64,000 nt of DNA, taken from Christensenella sp. UBA6880. Its GTDB lineage: Bacteria > Bacillota > Clostridia > Christensenellales > CAG-917. Below are positions 1 to 9,637 of the stretch, one piece after another. The position numbers were made by a program, and so were the translations under genes. The notes below the pieces were generated by a model. That model ran no database searches. It worked only from the letters and a program-made list of their open reading frames with translations, and was not told where the DNA came from. Positions within the stretch are counted from its first letter, which is position 1. Each line of letters starts with the position of its first letter. The DNA lies in the NCBI GenBank assembly GCA_002449145.1, contig DKCG01000032.1, positions 31,224 to 95,223 on the forward strand. Reading direction: 5' to 3'.

Positions 1-192
1 CATAATGAGAGAACGATACCTATCTATGTGAGTGCCGACTTCCCCTCTTGCGAACGATGTGCAATCTTGCAGAGAAATGACGCAAGTTTGAGCAATAGGG
101 GAAAGCCCGAAGGGAAGGGGTGATGTTCTATTTAGGGTACACGCTCATAAAACATATGTAAAGACGGAAAATACATTTTTAAGAGGTATAAA
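1..192 (+). promoter_or_regulatory. Possible structured 5' leader of ABC operon
   Basis: No gene is seen here. Positions 41-51 (TCCCCTCTTGC) and 92-102 (GCAATAGGGGA) can pair apart from one mismatch, enclosing smaller pairings, and purine-rich runs follow at 99-121. This suggests a folded leader RNA upstream of an uptake operon. I compared it from memory with TPP, cobalamin, lysine, SAM and guanidine riboswitch cores and none matches. A ribosome site AAGAGGT stands at about 180-186, just before the first gene. The left part may belong to a feature beyond the window edge. Confidence 0.3.
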
Positions 193-1215
193 ATGAGAAA
201 ATCAATCAAAATTATTGCGATTATCGCAGTTTTGGCACTCGTGTGCGTGGCGTGCGTTTCGCTTGTCGCGTGCAACGACAACGATAACGACAATCCTACG
301 CCTGCACCGCAAACCGAATTGCGCTTCAGCGCACCCGAAGGCACGCCCGCGCTTGCAATGCTCCGCCTCGTGACCGACAATAAGGAAATCGACGGATACA
401 AGGTGAATTACAGCGTCGTCAAACCTGCGAATATCGCTTCCGAAATGGCTTCCAAAAGCAGCGATTTGGTGATTATGCCCGTAAACGCAGGCGCAAACCT
501 CATAAGACAAGGCGCGGCGTACAAACTCGTCAGCGTGGCTGTCGACGGAAGTCTTTATATGGTCGGCAAAACCGAAAACGGCGGTGTGCTTACCCTTGAC
601 GACGTAAAGGGCAAAAAGATTGCCTGTATCGGCAAAGAGGGCGTTCCGGGACTCGTATTCAGATACGTTATGAACAAAAACGACATCGAACTCGTGAGCG
701 AGGACGTTGCGCCTAGCGAGAACCAAGTCAGCGTGCAATACGTTGCCGACGGTCCTGCCGCAAGAGTGTTGCTTGCAAACGGAAGCGTGGATTTCGCGGT
801 CGTGGGCGAGCCTGCGGCAACGGCGTTCAAAGGCGCGTTGAAACTCAATGCCGAAATGGATATGCAAGCGGAATACGCAAAGGCGAGCGGCGCAACGACG
901 TATGCGCAAGCGGGACTTTTCGTCAAGACCGAACTTGCTCAAAACAAATCGTTCATTGATGCGCTTTTTGCGGCACTTGCGGCAAGCAAGACGTGGATAA
1001 ACGAAAATCCGAGCGAAGTTGCTGCTTTTGCGAAAGCAAATCTCTATGAAAGCGCGGCGTTTCCGCCCGCGAGCATCGCAAGATGCAAAGTGAACGCAAC
1101 TCGCCTCGACGACGCTCAAAAGAGCGAAATTATCACCTTCCTCGAAAGCGTAATGCCGAAGGATTCCAAAGGCAACGCAATCGACTGGCAAGCGTGCAAA
1201 GATTTGTTGTTCTGA
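193..1215 (+). CDS. ABC transporter substrate-binding lipoprotein (NMT1/SsuA-like)
   Basis: A 340-residue exported lipoprotein expected to bind a small organic solute outside the membrane and hand it to the permease encoded next. The N-terminus is basic then hydrophobic and ends in the lipobox SLVAC, with the lipidated Cys at about residue 27 followed by an Asp/Asn-rich linker. The remainder resembles the NMT1/SsuA/TauA type II periplasmic-binding fold, including a stretch that reads LVIMPVNAGANLIRQG. The family transports thiamine precursors, alkylsulfonates, taurine or similar compounds; the sequence does not say which. It is first in a tight operon with permease and ATPase. A good ribosome site (AAGAGGT) supports the start. 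Confidence 0.85.
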   Translation: MRKSIKIIAIIAVLALVCVACVSLVACNDNDNDNPTPAPQTELRFSAPEGTPALAMLRLVTDNKEIDGYKVNYSVVKPANIASEMASKSSDLVIMPVNAGANLIRQGAAYKLVSVAVDGSLYMVGKTENGGVLTLDDVKGKKIACIGKEGVPGLVFRYVMNKNDIELVSEDVAPSENQVSVQYVADGPAARVLLANGSVDFAVVGEPAATAFKGALKLNAEMDMQAEYAKASGATTYAQAGLFVKTELAQNKSFIDALFAALAASKTWINENPSEVAAFAKANLYESAAFPPASIARCKVNATRLDDAQKSEIITFLESVMPKDSKGNAIDWQACKDLLF

Positions 1216-1217
1216 AA

Positions 1218-1997
1218 GTGAAAAAGATAAGCGTTGACAAAAAAACGGTGAAGCGGATAATCGAAAATATCGCTTATCCGCTCGCCGCACTCGGCATAGT
1301 GCTTGCAGTATGGGCAATATGCGCAAAGGTCAAAGGCAATCCGCTGGTGTTGCCGATGCCTTCTAAGGTGCTTGCCCGTTTTTTCGCGCTCGGCGGCGAA
1401 AAAGGATTTTGGACAAGCGTCGGTTCTACGCTGTTGCGCACGCTGATTTGCTTTGCGATTTCTTTTGCGGCGGCAATGATTTTCGCCGTGCTCGGCGGAC
1501 TCTTTAAGCCGCTTCACAAAGTTGTTTCGCCGATAGTTTCCCTTTTGCGTTCCGCGCCGACCGTCGCGGTGATTTTGATTTTTTACGCGTTTATGTCAAG
1601 CAACGCAATGTCCGTCGCAGTCGGATTTTTGATTGCCTTTCCCATTCTTTATTCGTCGATATACACGGCAATCGTGGGCGTTGACAAGGAACTTTTGGAA
1701 ATGGCAAAGGTATACAAGGTGAAGCCCGTTGACGTTGCTTTCGGCATATACTTGCCCTCTATCGCGCCTTGTCTTTTCGACACGAGCAAATCCACGTTGT
1801 CGCTCACTCTCAAAGTGGTCGTGGCGGCGGAAATTCTGGCGTGCGTATCGAAAAGTATCGGCGGAAAAATACAGACGGCAAACGCCACGTTCGAGATCGA
1901 ATACTTGCTTGCTTGGACGCTCGTGGCAATCGTGTTCGGCTTTGCGCTCGAAGGCGTTGTCGCGCTTTTGAAAAAGGTTTGGGAAGTGGCGAGATGA
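1218..1997 (+). CDS. ABC transporter permease (SsuC/ThiX-like)
   Basis: A 259-residue inner-membrane permease of the BPD_transp_1 (MetI-like) family. Around six hydrophobic segments are visible, and the EAA-like cytoplasmic loop that docks the ATPase lies near ELLEMAKVYKVKPVDVAFG. I place the start at the GTG at 1218, two bases after the stop of the lipoprotein gene, because homologous sequence begins about there; the open frame extends further upstream but would run inside the previous gene. No separate ribosome site is evident, so translational coupling is likely. Its end overlaps the next start codon (ATGA). It forms the channel of the uptake system. Confidence 0.85.
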   Translation: MKKISVDKKTVKRIIENIAYPLAALGIVLAVWAICAKVKGNPLVLPMPSKVLARFFALGGEKGFWTSVGSTLLRTLICFAISFAAAMIFAVLGGLFKPLHKVVSPIVSLLRSAPTVAVILIFYAFMSSNAMSVAVGFLIAFPILYSSIYTAIVGVDKELLEMAKVYKVKPVDVAFGIYLPSIAPCLFDTSKSTLSLTLKVVVAAEILACVSKSIGGKIQTANATFEIEYLLAWTLVAIVFGFALEGVVALLKKVWEVAR

Positions 1998-2707
1998 AAG
2001 ACATAATCATAAAGAATTTTTCTTGTTCGTACGAGCAAAAAACGATATTTCAAAACTTTGACATCACTTTCGAGCAAGGCAAAATCAACGTAGTTTTGGG
2101 CGGAAGCGGCGTCGGGAAAACCACGCTTTTGAACGCTATGGCGTCGCTCAAATCCTACGAGGGAAGCATAGAAGGTTGCGAGGGCGGTGTAAGTTATATT
2201 TTTCAAAATGACAGGTTAATCCCCTCGATTTCGGTGTATAAAAACCTTGATTTGATATTAAAGGCGGTTGTAAAGGACAAATGCGTACGCAAAGAAATGA
2301 TTGAATCCACTGCCGAAGCACTCGAAATATCCGACGTGCTAAAAAGTCTTCCGAGCGAGATAAGCGGCGGACAGGCGCAAAGAGCGAGTATGGCAAGAGC
2401 GTTCCTTTATCCGAGCGATGTGCTTTTGCTCGACGAACCGTTCAAAGCACTCGATACGTCGCTGAAAGCAAGGCTCATAAACAAGTTCGTCGCACTGCAA
2501 CGACAGTCGAAAAAAACCGTCGTTTTCGTCACTCACGCAATAGACGAGTGCTTGCTCTGTGCGGACAACTATTTCGTGTTTGCGGCAAACCCCGTCGAAG
2601 TGGTGCTCAAAGGCTCGATTCTATCCGAAAAGCAAGAGCGCAAACTCACCGACAAAAACCTCGAAGACACGAGAAATCAACTTCTCAAAGCATTGTCCGA
2701 GTGTTGA
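1994..2707 (+). CDS. ABC transporter ATP-binding protein (SsuB/ThiZ-like)
   Basis: A 237-residue cytoplasmic ATPase that powers the uptake system. The Walker A motif GGSGVGKTT is near residues 36-44, the ABC signature ISGGQAQR near 120-127 and Walker B VLLLDEP about 20 residues later, followed by the H-loop VTHAIDE. Its length is usual for a single-domain nitrate/sulfonate/HMP-type importer subunit. The ATG overlaps the permease stop codon by four bases, so the two are probably coupled. The operon appears to end here: the next gene has its own strong promoter. Confidence 0.9.
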   Translation: MKDIIIKNFSCSYEQKTIFQNFDITFEQGKINVVLGGSGVGKTTLLNAMASLKSYEGSIEGCEGGVSYIFQNDRLIPSISVYKNLDLILKAVVKDKCVRKEMIESTAEALEISDVLKSLPSEISGGQAQRASMARAFLYPSDVLLLDEPFKALDTSLKARLINKFVALQRQSKKTVVFVTHAIDECLLCADNYFVFAANPVEVVLKGSILSEKQERKLTDKNLEDTRNQLLKALSEC

Positions 2708-2853
2708 AATACGGTCTGCTTTTTGAAAGGATAAAGCGACGGATTATGAGTCGGATTAAGGGCGGATTCTACGGAAAATTAAGGTCGGCGTATCGGACAA
2801 GTATTAAAGCATTATTAAAGAATCCTCAAAAAGAAAATAGGCTTTGCGAACGC

Positions 2854-2882
2854 TTGACTTTTTAGCGGTCAACTTATATAAT
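2854..2882 (+). promoter_or_regulatory. Sigma-70-type promoter of rpmE
   Basis: TTGACT at 2854-2859 and TATAAT at 2877-2882 are separated by exactly 17 bases. This is a near-consensus housekeeping promoter about 75 bases before the rpmE start, fitting a highly expressed ribosomal protein gene. Confidence 0.8.
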
Positions 2883-2956
2883 AAAGAAACTTTATATCAT
2901 ATTCGCGTAACTTACTGGCGCGTGTGGGTGTAAAAAAACGAGTTAGGAGAAACAAA

Positions 2957-3163
2957 ATGAAAGAAGGAATCCATCCCAACTACCACGATGTGACCGTCGT
3001 GTGTGCGTGCGGAAACACATTCCAGACGGGTACAACCAAAAACGTCAACGAACTTCGTGTTGAAATTTGCTCAAAGTGCCATCCGTACTTCACGGGCAAA
3101 CAAAAACTTGTTGACACCGGTGGACGCGTCGACAAATTCAAGAAGAGATACAATCTCGACTAA
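2957..3163 (+). CDS. rpmE: 50S ribosomal protein L31 (zinc-binding type)
   Basis: A 68-residue ribosomal protein of the large subunit. It begins [12 protein letters not shown], the typical L31 start, and holds four cysteines (C16, C18, C38, C41) that form the zinc site of the C+ type, so this is not the zinc-free paralogue. The start at 2957 is fixed by the ribosome site AGGAG a few bases before; the frame is open further upstream but without support. It is flanked by a consensus promoter and a strong terminator, so it is probably transcribed alone. Confidence 0.97.
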   Translation: MKEGIHPNYHDVTVVCACGNTFQTGTTKNVNELRVEICSKCHPYFTGKQKLVDTGGRVDKFKKRYNLD

Positions 3164-3172
3164 CGCAAAGGA

Positions 3173-3217
3173 AATGCAGGCACACGACGTCAATGTGTGC
3201 CTGCATTTACTTTTTTT
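3173..3217 (+). terminator. Intrinsic terminator after rpmE
   Basis: A 13-bp stem (AATGCAGGCACAC with GTGTGCCTGCATT) is followed by ACTTTTTTT, ten bases after the rpmE stop codon. Confidence 0.85.
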
Positions 3218-3218
3218 G

Positions 3219-3335
3219 CGCGCTATTGAGCGTCTATCTTTGTCAGGCACGCCTTGCCTCGAAACCGTGTACGTCTATGTACACTGGGTTTCGATTCAAG
3301 CCGCACCTTCCTCGATATACATCTCAATATCGCGC
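3219..3335. repeat. Long palindromic intergenic repeat, copy R1
   Basis: About 115 bases starting CGCTATTGAG and ending CTCAATATCGCG, so the ends are inverted repeats and the whole can fold into one long imperfect hairpin. The centre has the palindromic GTGTACGTCTATGTACAC. It sits head-to-tail with R2 and resembles R3 and R4 near 10.3 kb. No coding potential is seen. Confidence 0.7.
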
Positions 3336-3340
3336 AAAAA

Positions 3341-3455
3341 GCGCTATTTGGCGAATAACTGCGTCAGATGTGTTTTTTTCGCAAGTCACGTACACCCAAG
3401 TACGCTCGTTGCTCAAAAAATCACATCTTCCTTGTTCTTCATCCAAATATCGCGC
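3341..3455. repeat. Long palindromic intergenic repeat, copy R2
   Basis: Starts GCGCTATTTGGCGAATAACT and ends CCAAATATCGCGC. The centre is CACGTACACCCAAGTACG, flanked by the complementary arms CAGATGTG and CACATCTTC. It shares long blocks with R4 at 10392-10504. The rest of the gap to 3557 holds only A-rich sequence and no gene. Confidence 0.7.
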
Positions 3456-3557
3456 AAAAAGTTCCGTCACGCAAAAAGTGCCGTCGCGCACAAAAAAATA
3501 TAAAAGCACAATCCTAAAAAATAAAAAATTGTGTCGGTTTAATCAACAAATCATTCT

Positions 3558-5450
3558 ATGACAGACAAAAACACAAAAAACAAAGAGCCGAAACAAAAAA
3601 ACGTTATCGACAGAAAGACCAAAATCGTACGTAGGACCAATATCGGCGGGCAAGCCGTTCTCGAAGGCGTTATGATGAAGGGCGCGCGCTCTATTGCGAC
3701 CGCCGTTCGCACGCCCGACGGCGATATTACCGTCGAAAGCAAGTACGTCAAGGACGCAAAACAACGCAACGCGTTCTTGCGTTTGCCGTTCGTAAGAGGC
3801 GTGGTCAATCTGTTCACTCAACTCTTTCAAGGTACGGGCATTATGATGCGCTCTGCCGAAGTGTACGGCGATTACGCCGAGCCGTCCAAACTCGACAAAT
3901 GGATGGCGGACAAACTCAAAATCAATCCGATGAACGTGCTTATGGGGTTCTCGGTGGTTTTGGGCGTACTGCTCGCGGTGGGGCTTTTCGTGTTTTTGCC
4001 CAATTTTCTTGCCTCGCTCATATGCGACAACATAGCGGCAATCGCATCATCGTCGCTCAAAAGTCTTTGGTACAGCCTCATCGAAGGCGGACTTATGCTT
4101 TTGATTTTCATATCCTACATTCTTCTCGTCACGCTTATGAAAGACGTGCGCAGAGTGTTTATGTATCACGGCGCGGAACACAAGGTCATATCCTGCTATG
4201 AAAGAGGACTCGACCTCACCGTCGAAAACGCAAAGCATATGCCCAGAGAACACTCTCGTTGCGGAACGACGTTCTTGTTTTTCGTTATAGCGGTGAGCAT
4301 AATGGTTTTCGTGCTCGTCAACTTTATGATTGAAAAGTGCGGCCTCGTCGTATCGAGCGACGTCGGCGGCGCAAAGGTGCTTAACGCGCTTATAAAACTC
4401 GGATTCAAACTGCTGTTCTTGCCGGTCGTTGCGGGCGTATCCTACGAACTTTTGAAATTGCTTGCAAAGAGCGATTGCCTTTTGGTACGCATACTTCGCG
4501 CCCCGGGTATGGCACTTCAAAAACTTACAACCAAAGAGCCTACCGACGATATGCTCGAAGTGTCGCTCACAGCGTTCAAAACCGTGCTTGCTATGGACGA
4601 AAATACCAATCTGGAAGAAAGAAAATTCGATATAAAAGTGCCTTGCGGCGTTGCAAGAGCCAAACTTCAAAACATCGCAAAAGGCGCGGACGAAGCGGAC
4701 ATCGACTGGTTGCTCGTCGAGGTTACGGGCAAAAAGAGAAGCGAACTTCAATCTCTCAAAACCCTCGCCAAATCCGAGTTTGAAAACGCGCAAGCCATCG
4801 CAAAACGTATGTCGGACGGCACGCCGCTTCAATACGCGCTCGGTTATTGTGAGTTTTACGGAATAAAGATTGCCGTCAACAAAAACGTGCTTATCCCTCG
4901 TCCCGAAACCGAAGAACTCGTGGAAAAGGCGGTTGCGACGATAAAGGAAAAACAGACGCAATGCGACGTTCTCGACTTGTGTACGGGAAGCGGCGCGATT
5001 GCGGTTGCGATTGCAAAGAATACTAACGCGAAAGTGAGCGCGTGCGATGTGAGCGTGGGCGCGATAGACGTTGCGCTTGCAAACTCGCTCAACACGGGCG
5101 TTCGAGTGGACTTTTCAAAGGGCGATATGTGGGGCGCGGTTGCAAACAAGACGTTTGACGTAATCGTGTCCAATCCGCCGTACATTCCGACGTCCGACGT
5201 TCAAAAACTCGATTCCAAAGTCAAGGACTTCGAGCCGCAACTCGCGCTTGACGGCGACAGCGACGGCTTGAAATTCTACCGCATAATCGCAAACAAACTC
5301 GACGAACATCTCAAAGAGAACGGCGTGCTTCTTTTGGAATTCGGCGCGGGACAGGCAGACGATATTAAGGCGATATTCGAGGGCTACGACGTCGAGATTG
5401 TCAAAGACATCGAAGGACTCGACCGTATCGCGGTGGTGAAAAGAAAATGA
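3558..5450 (+). CDS. prmC: DUF1385 membrane protein fused to PrmC release-factor methyltransferase
   Basis: A 630-residue protein made of two parts normally encoded by neighbouring genes. Residues about 25-320 are DUF1385: it starts near [14 protein letters not shown], has four or so hydrophobic segments and the conserved [10 protein letters not shown] block; its function is unknown. Residues about 350-628 are PrmC/HemK, the enzyme that methylates the Gln of the GGQ motif in release factors: the SAM loop [16 protein letters not shown] is near 470-485 and the catalytic NPPY at 539-542. There is no stop or frameshift between the parts. The stop overlaps the prfA start, placing the enzyme next to its substrate gene. 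The ribosome site is weak. A membrane-tethered PrmC is inferred. Confidence 0.92.
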   Translation: MTDKNTKNKEPKQKNVIDRKTKIVRRTNIGGQAVLEGVMMKGARSIATAVRTPDGDITVESKYVKDAKQRNAFLRLPFVRGVVNLFTQLFQGTGIMMRSAEVYGDYAEPSKLDKWMADKLKINPMNVLMGFSVVLGVLLAVGLFVFLPNFLASLICDNIAAIASSSLKSLWYSLIEGGLMLLIFISYILLVTLMKDVRRVFMYHGAEHKVISCYERGLDLTVENAKHMPREHSRCGTTFLFFVIAVSIMVFVLVNFMIEKCGLVVSSDVGGAKVLNALIKLGFKLLFLPVVAGVSYELLKLLAKSDCLLVRILRAPGMALQKLTTKEPTDDMLEVSLTAFKTVLAMDENTNLEERKFDIKVPCGVARAKLQNIAKGADEADIDWLLVEVTGKKRSELQSLKTLAKSEFENAQAIAKRMSDGTPLQYALGYCEFYGIKIAVNKNVLIPRPETEELVEKAVATIKEKQTQCDVLDLCTGSGAIAVAIAKNTNAKVSACDVSVGAIDVALANSLNTGVRVDFSKGDMWGAVANKTFDVIVSNPPYIPTSDVQKLDSKVKDFEPQLALDGDSDGLKFYRIIANKLDEHLKENGVLLLEFGAGQADDIKAIFEGYDVEIVKDIEGLDRIAVVKRK

Positions 5451-6532
5451 AAATATCCGACGGTATGCTTCAAAAATTAGGCAAAATCGAGGCTCGCTAC
5501 GAAGAAGTGGGCAATCTTTTGTCTTTGCCGCAAAACATATCCGACCAAGAGAAATTCAAGTCGCTTTCAAAGGAACATTCCGACCTCGCCCCGATTTGCG
5601 AGATTTACGGCGTATACAAAAAGCATAAGCAGGATTTCGAGGATTGCGAGAGTATGGCGGCGGCGGAAACCGACCCGGATATGAAAGCGTTGCTTAAACA
5701 AGAACTCGACGATTTGCGCGAGGCTCTCGACAAGGACGCAAACGACCTCAAAATATCCCTTTTGCCCAAAGACCCCGACGAGGACAACAACGTTATTATG
5801 GAAATACGCGCGGGCGCGGGCGGCGACGAGGCGGCTCTTTTCGGAACGGAACTTATGAAAATGTACCGCCATTACGCCGAAAACAATCGCTGGAAAGTCG
5901 AGGAAGTCAATATGAACTACACCGAACTCGGCGGCGCGAAAGAACTCGTGTTTATGATAACGGGCAAGGGCGTATACGGCAAACTCAAATTCGAGAGCGG
6001 CGTGCATAGGGTGCAACGCGTTCCCGAAACCGAGTCGCAAGGCAGAGTGCATACGTCAACCGTAACCGTTGCGGTGCTTCCCGAAGCGCAGAACGTAGAG
6101 GTCAATCTCAACGAAAACGACATAAAAGTGGACACTTATCGTTCGGGCGGTGCGGGCGGACAGCACGTCAACAAGACGGAAAGCGCAATCCGAATGACGC
6201 ATATTCCCACGGGCATAGTGGTGGAGTGTCAAGACGAAAGAAGCCAGATTAAAAACAGAGAAAAGGCACTCAAAGTGCTCAAATCCCGCGTTTACGACTT
6301 CTATCGCTCGCAAGCGGAAAAGGAATACGCCGAAAATCGTCGCGCGCAAGTCGGCACGGGCGATAGAAGCGAGAGAATCCGCACCTACAATTTCCCGCAA
6401 GGCAGAGTCACCGACCACCGCATAGGACTTACCCTTTACAACATCGACAAGTTTATGCTCGGCGATCTTGACGAAATGATTTCCGCGCTTCAAATCGCGG
6501 TGCAGAATAAAATGCTCGAAAACATCGAGTGA
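5447..6532 (+). CDS. prfA: Peptide chain release factor 1
   Basis: A 361-residue class I release factor that reads UAA and UAG on the ribosome. The peptidyl-tRNA hydrolysis motif GGQ is at residues 237-239 within [15 protein letters not shown], and the stop-codon reading tripeptide of RF1 type, PxT, is present as PET in [10 protein letters not shown], which separates it from RF2 (SPF). The start ATG overlaps the prmC stop codon, so the substrate is translated directly after the methyltransferase that modifies it. The length is normal and no frameshift is present. Confidence 0.97.
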   Translation: MKISDGMLQKLGKIEARYEEVGNLLSLPQNISDQEKFKSLSKEHSDLAPICEIYGVYKKHKQDFEDCESMAAAETDPDMKALLKQELDDLREALDKDANDLKISLLPKDPDEDNNVIMEIRAGAGGDEAALFGTELMKMYRHYAENNRWKVEEVNMNYTELGGAKELVFMITGKGVYGKLKFESGVHRVQRVPETESQGRVHTSTVTVAVLPEAQNVEVNLNENDIKVDTYRSGGAGGQHVNKTESAIRMTHIPTGIVVECQDERSQIKNREKALKVLKSRVYDFYRSQAEKEYAENRRAQVGTGDRSERIRTYNFPQGRVTDHRIGLTLYNIDKFMLGDLDEMISALQIAVQNKMLENIE

Positions 6533-6600
6533 CGGAGGGTAAATTTTAACCGCAGATTTTCGCCGCATAGAAAAATGTGTGCGATTTTGAAAATTGCGGG

Positions 6601-6629
6601 TTGAAATCGGATAACTTTTTATATATAAT
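6601..6629 (+). promoter_or_regulatory. Sigma-70-type promoter of the P-loop protein gene
   Basis: TTGAAA at 6601-6606 and TATAAT at 6624-6629 with 17 bases between them, 31 bases before the start codon at 6661. The ribosome site CGGAGGG lies just before that start. Confidence 0.75.
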
Positions 6630-6660
6630 ATAGTCGAATATAAATATAAGCGGAGGGCTT

Positions 6661-7074
6661 ATGATAAAATTTATAACTGGTGCCAAAGGCACGGGCAAAA
6701 CGAAAATCATCATCGATATGGCAAATGACAACGTTGAAACCGCAAAAGGCGACATCGTTTTCGTGACGGATACCGACAGATATATGTACTCTCTCAATTA
6801 CAGAGTTCGTATGGTCAACGCCAAACAACTCAAAAGAGGGGACGCACCCGTAAGCGAAGAAGCGCTCATCGGCTTCCTCAAAGGCTTGCTTGCAGGCAAT
6901 CACGACATCGAAACGCTCTACATCGACGGCGCGCACAGAATGCTCGGCAAAACCGTTTTCGAGATGAAAGACTTTTTTGACGACCTCAGAGAGATTGCAA
7001 AGAACACCGACACCAAATTTGTGGTTACGGTGAGCGAAAACGAGGAAAATTTCCCTGATTTCATTCGCGCGTAA
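6661..7074 (+). CDS. Small P-loop nucleotide-binding protein
   Basis: A 137-residue cytoplasmic protein with a Walker A motif at its very start (ITGAKGTGKTK, residues 5-15) and a possible Walker B strand LYIDGAH near residue 85. Comparable short proteins in Clostridia are often labelled ATP-binding or PilT-like without experimental support. It has its own promoter and a strong ribosome site (GGAGGG). It lies 22 bases before thrC, so the two may be cotranscribed, but no functional link can be drawn. Confidence 0.75.
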   Translation: MIKFITGAKGTGKTKIIIDMANDNVETAKGDIVFVTDTDRYMYSLNYRVRMVNAKQLKRGDAPVSEEALIGFLKGLLAGNHDIETLYIDGAHRMLGKTVFEMKDFFDDLREIAKNTDTKFVVTVSENEENFPDFIRA

Positions 7075-7096
7075 GGCAGCGCACAATCAAAAAAAG

Positions 7097-8581
7097 ATGA
7101 AGTACACTTGCACCAGAAACTCAAAAATCGAGATTTCGGCAAGCGAGGCTATCGTAAAAGGCATTTCGGATGACGGCGGACTTTTCGTTCCGTCGTCATT
7201 CCCGATTTTAAGTCTTGCAGACATCGAAAATCTCATTCCGCTCGACTATCCCGAACGCGCGGCAAAAATCTTGTCTATGTATATGGACGAGTTTTCTTTC
7301 GAGGAACTTTTGGGATATGCCAAACGCGCCTACAACCGCTTCGACGACGACGCGGTATGTCCTCTCGTCAAGGTCGAGGACGGACTCTATATGCTCGAAC
7401 TTTGGCACGGACCGACTTGCGCTTTTAAGGATATTGCGCTCACGATTTTGCCGTATCTTCTCACTGCGAGCAAGAAAAAACTCGGCATAAACGAGCAAAC
7501 TCTCGTGCTCACCGCAACGAGCGGCGACACGGGAAAAGCCGCGCTCGAAGGCTTTAAGGACGTAGACGGCACGCATGTCGTCGTGTTTTATCCCGTTAGC
7601 GGCGTGAGCGAAATGCAACGCTTGCAAATGGTCACGCAAGAGGGCGGCAACGTCCACGTTTTCGGCATAAAAGGCAACTTTGACGACGCGCAAGCGGCGG
7701 TGAAACGACTTTTCAACGACAAGGAAACAATAGACGCGCTCAAGGCAAAAGGCATTGCGATGTCTTCTGCAAATTCCATAAACTGGGGCAGACTCGCGCC
7801 TCAAATCGCCTACTATATATCCGCATACTGCGACCTCGTGGACAGCGGCGAAATAGAACTCGGCGACAAGATAAACTTTGCCGTTCCGACGGGCAACTTT
7901 GGCGACGTGCTTGCGGGATATTACGCCTATCGTATGGGCTTGCCCGTTGAAAAGTTTATCGTCGCGTCCAACGCAAACAACGCGCTCACCGACTTTTTCA
8001 ACGACGGCGTATACGATATAAATCGCGTGTTTTACAAAACGATGTCGCCGTCAATGGACATTCTTGTGTCGAGCAATCTCGAAAGACTTATATACGAGAT
8101 TTACGACCGCGACGACGAAAAAGTGCGCGAACTTTACGACAGCCTCAAAAAGACGGGCAGATTCGAGATAGACTTCGACGAAGTGAATCTCGACAATTTC
8201 GTCGCGGGTTGGGCGGATGAGGAAGATACGAAAAACGCGATTTCCACTTTCTTTGACCTCGACGATTACATTATGGACACCCACACGGCGGTTGCGGCAA
8301 GCGTATACAACGACTATTCTTGCGAAACCGACGACGAAACCCCGACCGTCGTTTTGTCTACGGCAAATCCGTACAAATTCCCGATAGACGTGCTCGGCGC
8401 AATCGGTTCGAGGGAAAAGGACTCGTACAAAGCGGTCGTCAAACTTTACAATCTCACCGCACTCGAATGTCCCGATTGCATACTCGAACTCGAAGTCGCA
8501 AAAGAGATTCACACCAAGGTCATCGACAGAACGGAAGTCAAGAAAACCGTTCTCGAAGTGGCGGACGAAATCACCGCATAA
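7097..8581 (+). CDS. thrC: Threonine synthase
   Basis: A 494-residue PLP enzyme that converts O-phosphohomoserine to threonine and phosphate. The N-terminus (MKYTCTRNSK, then the block ISDDGGLFVPSSFP) is typical of the family. The lysine that binds PLP is Lys111 in HGPTCAFKDIAL, and the substrate/cofactor loop TATSGDTGKAALEGF follows near residue 137. The length fits the longer bacterial/fungal type. No other threonine genes are nearby. There is no clear ribosome site, only an A-rich stretch. Confidence 0.95.
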   Translation: MKYTCTRNSKIEISASEAIVKGISDDGGLFVPSSFPILSLADIENLIPLDYPERAAKILSMYMDEFSFEELLGYAKRAYNRFDDDAVCPLVKVEDGLYMLELWHGPTCAFKDIALTILPYLLTASKKKLGINEQTLVLTATSGDTGKAALEGFKDVDGTHVVVFYPVSGVSEMQRLQMVTQEGGNVHVFGIKGNFDDAQAAVKRLFNDKETIDALKAKGIAMSSANSINWGRLAPQIAYYISAYCDLVDSGEIELGDKINFAVPTGNFGDVLAGYYAYRMGLPVEKFIVASNANNALTDFFNDGVYDINRVFYKTMSPSMDILVSSNLERLIYEIYDRDDEKVRELYDSLKKTGRFEIDFDEVNLDNFVAGWADEEDTKNAISTFFDLDDYIMDTHTAVAASVYNDYSCETDDETPTVVLSTANPYKFPIDVLGAIGSREKDSYKAVVKLYNLTALECPDCILELEVAKEIHTKVIDRTEVKKTVLEVADEITA

Positions 8582-8776
8582 ATCCGTCCGATACGGTTAA
8601 AATTCATAAAATCAAGCGTAAGAACACGGCAAAAGTGCAGTAAAGTTAGCGGCAAACGAGCGAAAAATGCGTAAGACTGCCGCAAAAATTCCGACAATCC
8701 GCACAATATAACTCGGCGGCGAGTTTTAAGGATTGTTTAAGACAAAAAGTATATTATTATACAAAGAGGCAACAAA

Positions 8777-9637
8777 ATGTTCGGATACGTTATTCCCGAT
8801 AAGCTCAATATGTATATCAAGGATTTCAACGTGTTTCAATCCTTTTATTGCGGACTTTGCAAAACGCTCGGCGAAACGGGTGCGGAATTTACAAGGCTTT
8901 GCACCAACTACGACGTGACTTTTTACAACGTGCTTTTACATTCACTCACAAACACGCCCGTGACTTTCGAGCGTAAGTTGTGCGCCTACAACGGCAAGAA
9001 AAAGGTGGTCGTCAAGACCGACGAACTTTCAAAAAAGATTGCCGATATAGCCGTTATGCTCGTATACTACAACCTCGAAGACGACGTATACGACGGCAAA
9101 AAATCGCGCGCGATACTCAAAGATATGCTCGCGCCGCGCAAGAAAAAAGCGGCGAAAAGGCTTGAAAAAATCGACGAAATTATGCAAAAAAGTTTTTTGG
9201 ATTTGAGGAAACTCGAAAAGGAAAACTGCGACAGTATAGACCGAGTTGCCGACACTTTCGCAACGCTTATGCGCGATATGACGAGACTATTGATAAAGAC
9301 CGACGACAATATCGACACGTTTTGCTACAATCTCGGCAGGCTCATATATTTGCTCGACGCCGTCGACGACGTTGAAAAAGACAGCAAGTCCGGCGAATAT
9401 AATCCGCTCGTGCTGAATTACGGCAAATGTACACAAAAGCAAGATTATCTTGCAAAAAACGCAGATGAACTCTCGTTTTTGCTCAATTCGACCTACAACA
9501 AAATGGTCGGCTCATACAACGCTATGGACATAAAAATGTACGAGGGCGTGTTGAGCAACACGATATATCTCGGAATAAAGATGCAATTAGAGCGACTGCT
9601 CAAAGGAGAAGATAAATGCCGAATGACCCGTTTGTGA
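8777..9637 (+). CDS. DUF5685 family protein
   Basis: A 286-residue protein that begins MFGYVIPDKLNMYIKDF and carries a CxxC pair in FYCGLCKTLG near residues 27-36, the hallmark of DUF5685, a family of unknown function common in Clostridia. The rest looks mostly helical and contains many Asp/Lys residues; FNVFQSFYCGLC may bind metal. A ribosome site AGAGG precedes the start. Its last 22 bases overlap the next gene, which encodes a J-like protein, and the two seem to be a conserved pair; I infer a shared role but cannot name it. Confidence 0.8.
   Translation: MFGYVIPDKLNMYIKDFNVFQSFYCGLCKTLGETGAEFTRLCTNYDVTFYNVLLHSLTNTPVTFERKLCAYNGKKKVVVKTDELSKKIADIAVMLVYYNLEDDVYDGKKSRAILKDMLAPRKKKAAKRLEKIDEIMQKSFLDLRKLEKENCDSIDRVADTFATLMRDMTRLLIKTDDNIDTFCYNLGRLIYLLDAVDDVEKDSKSGEYNPLVLNYGKCTQKQDYLAKNADELSFLLNSTYNKMVGSYNAMDIKMYEGVLSNTIYLGIKMQLERLLKGEDKCRMTRL

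Noticed and set aside
1..192. TPP riboswitch for a thiamine-precursor transporter
   Set aside because: The conserved CTGAGA and GGATAATGCCAGCG-type blocks are absent.
202..1326. Long antisense open frame of 374 codons over the lipoprotein gene
   Set aside because: It mirrors a well-supported gene; codon bias of the plus strand leaves few stops on the other strand. No ribosome site or domain is seen.
4047..4961. Antisense frame of 304 codons in the DUF1385-PrmC gene
   Set aside because: Shadow frame; the sense frame has conserved motifs throughout.
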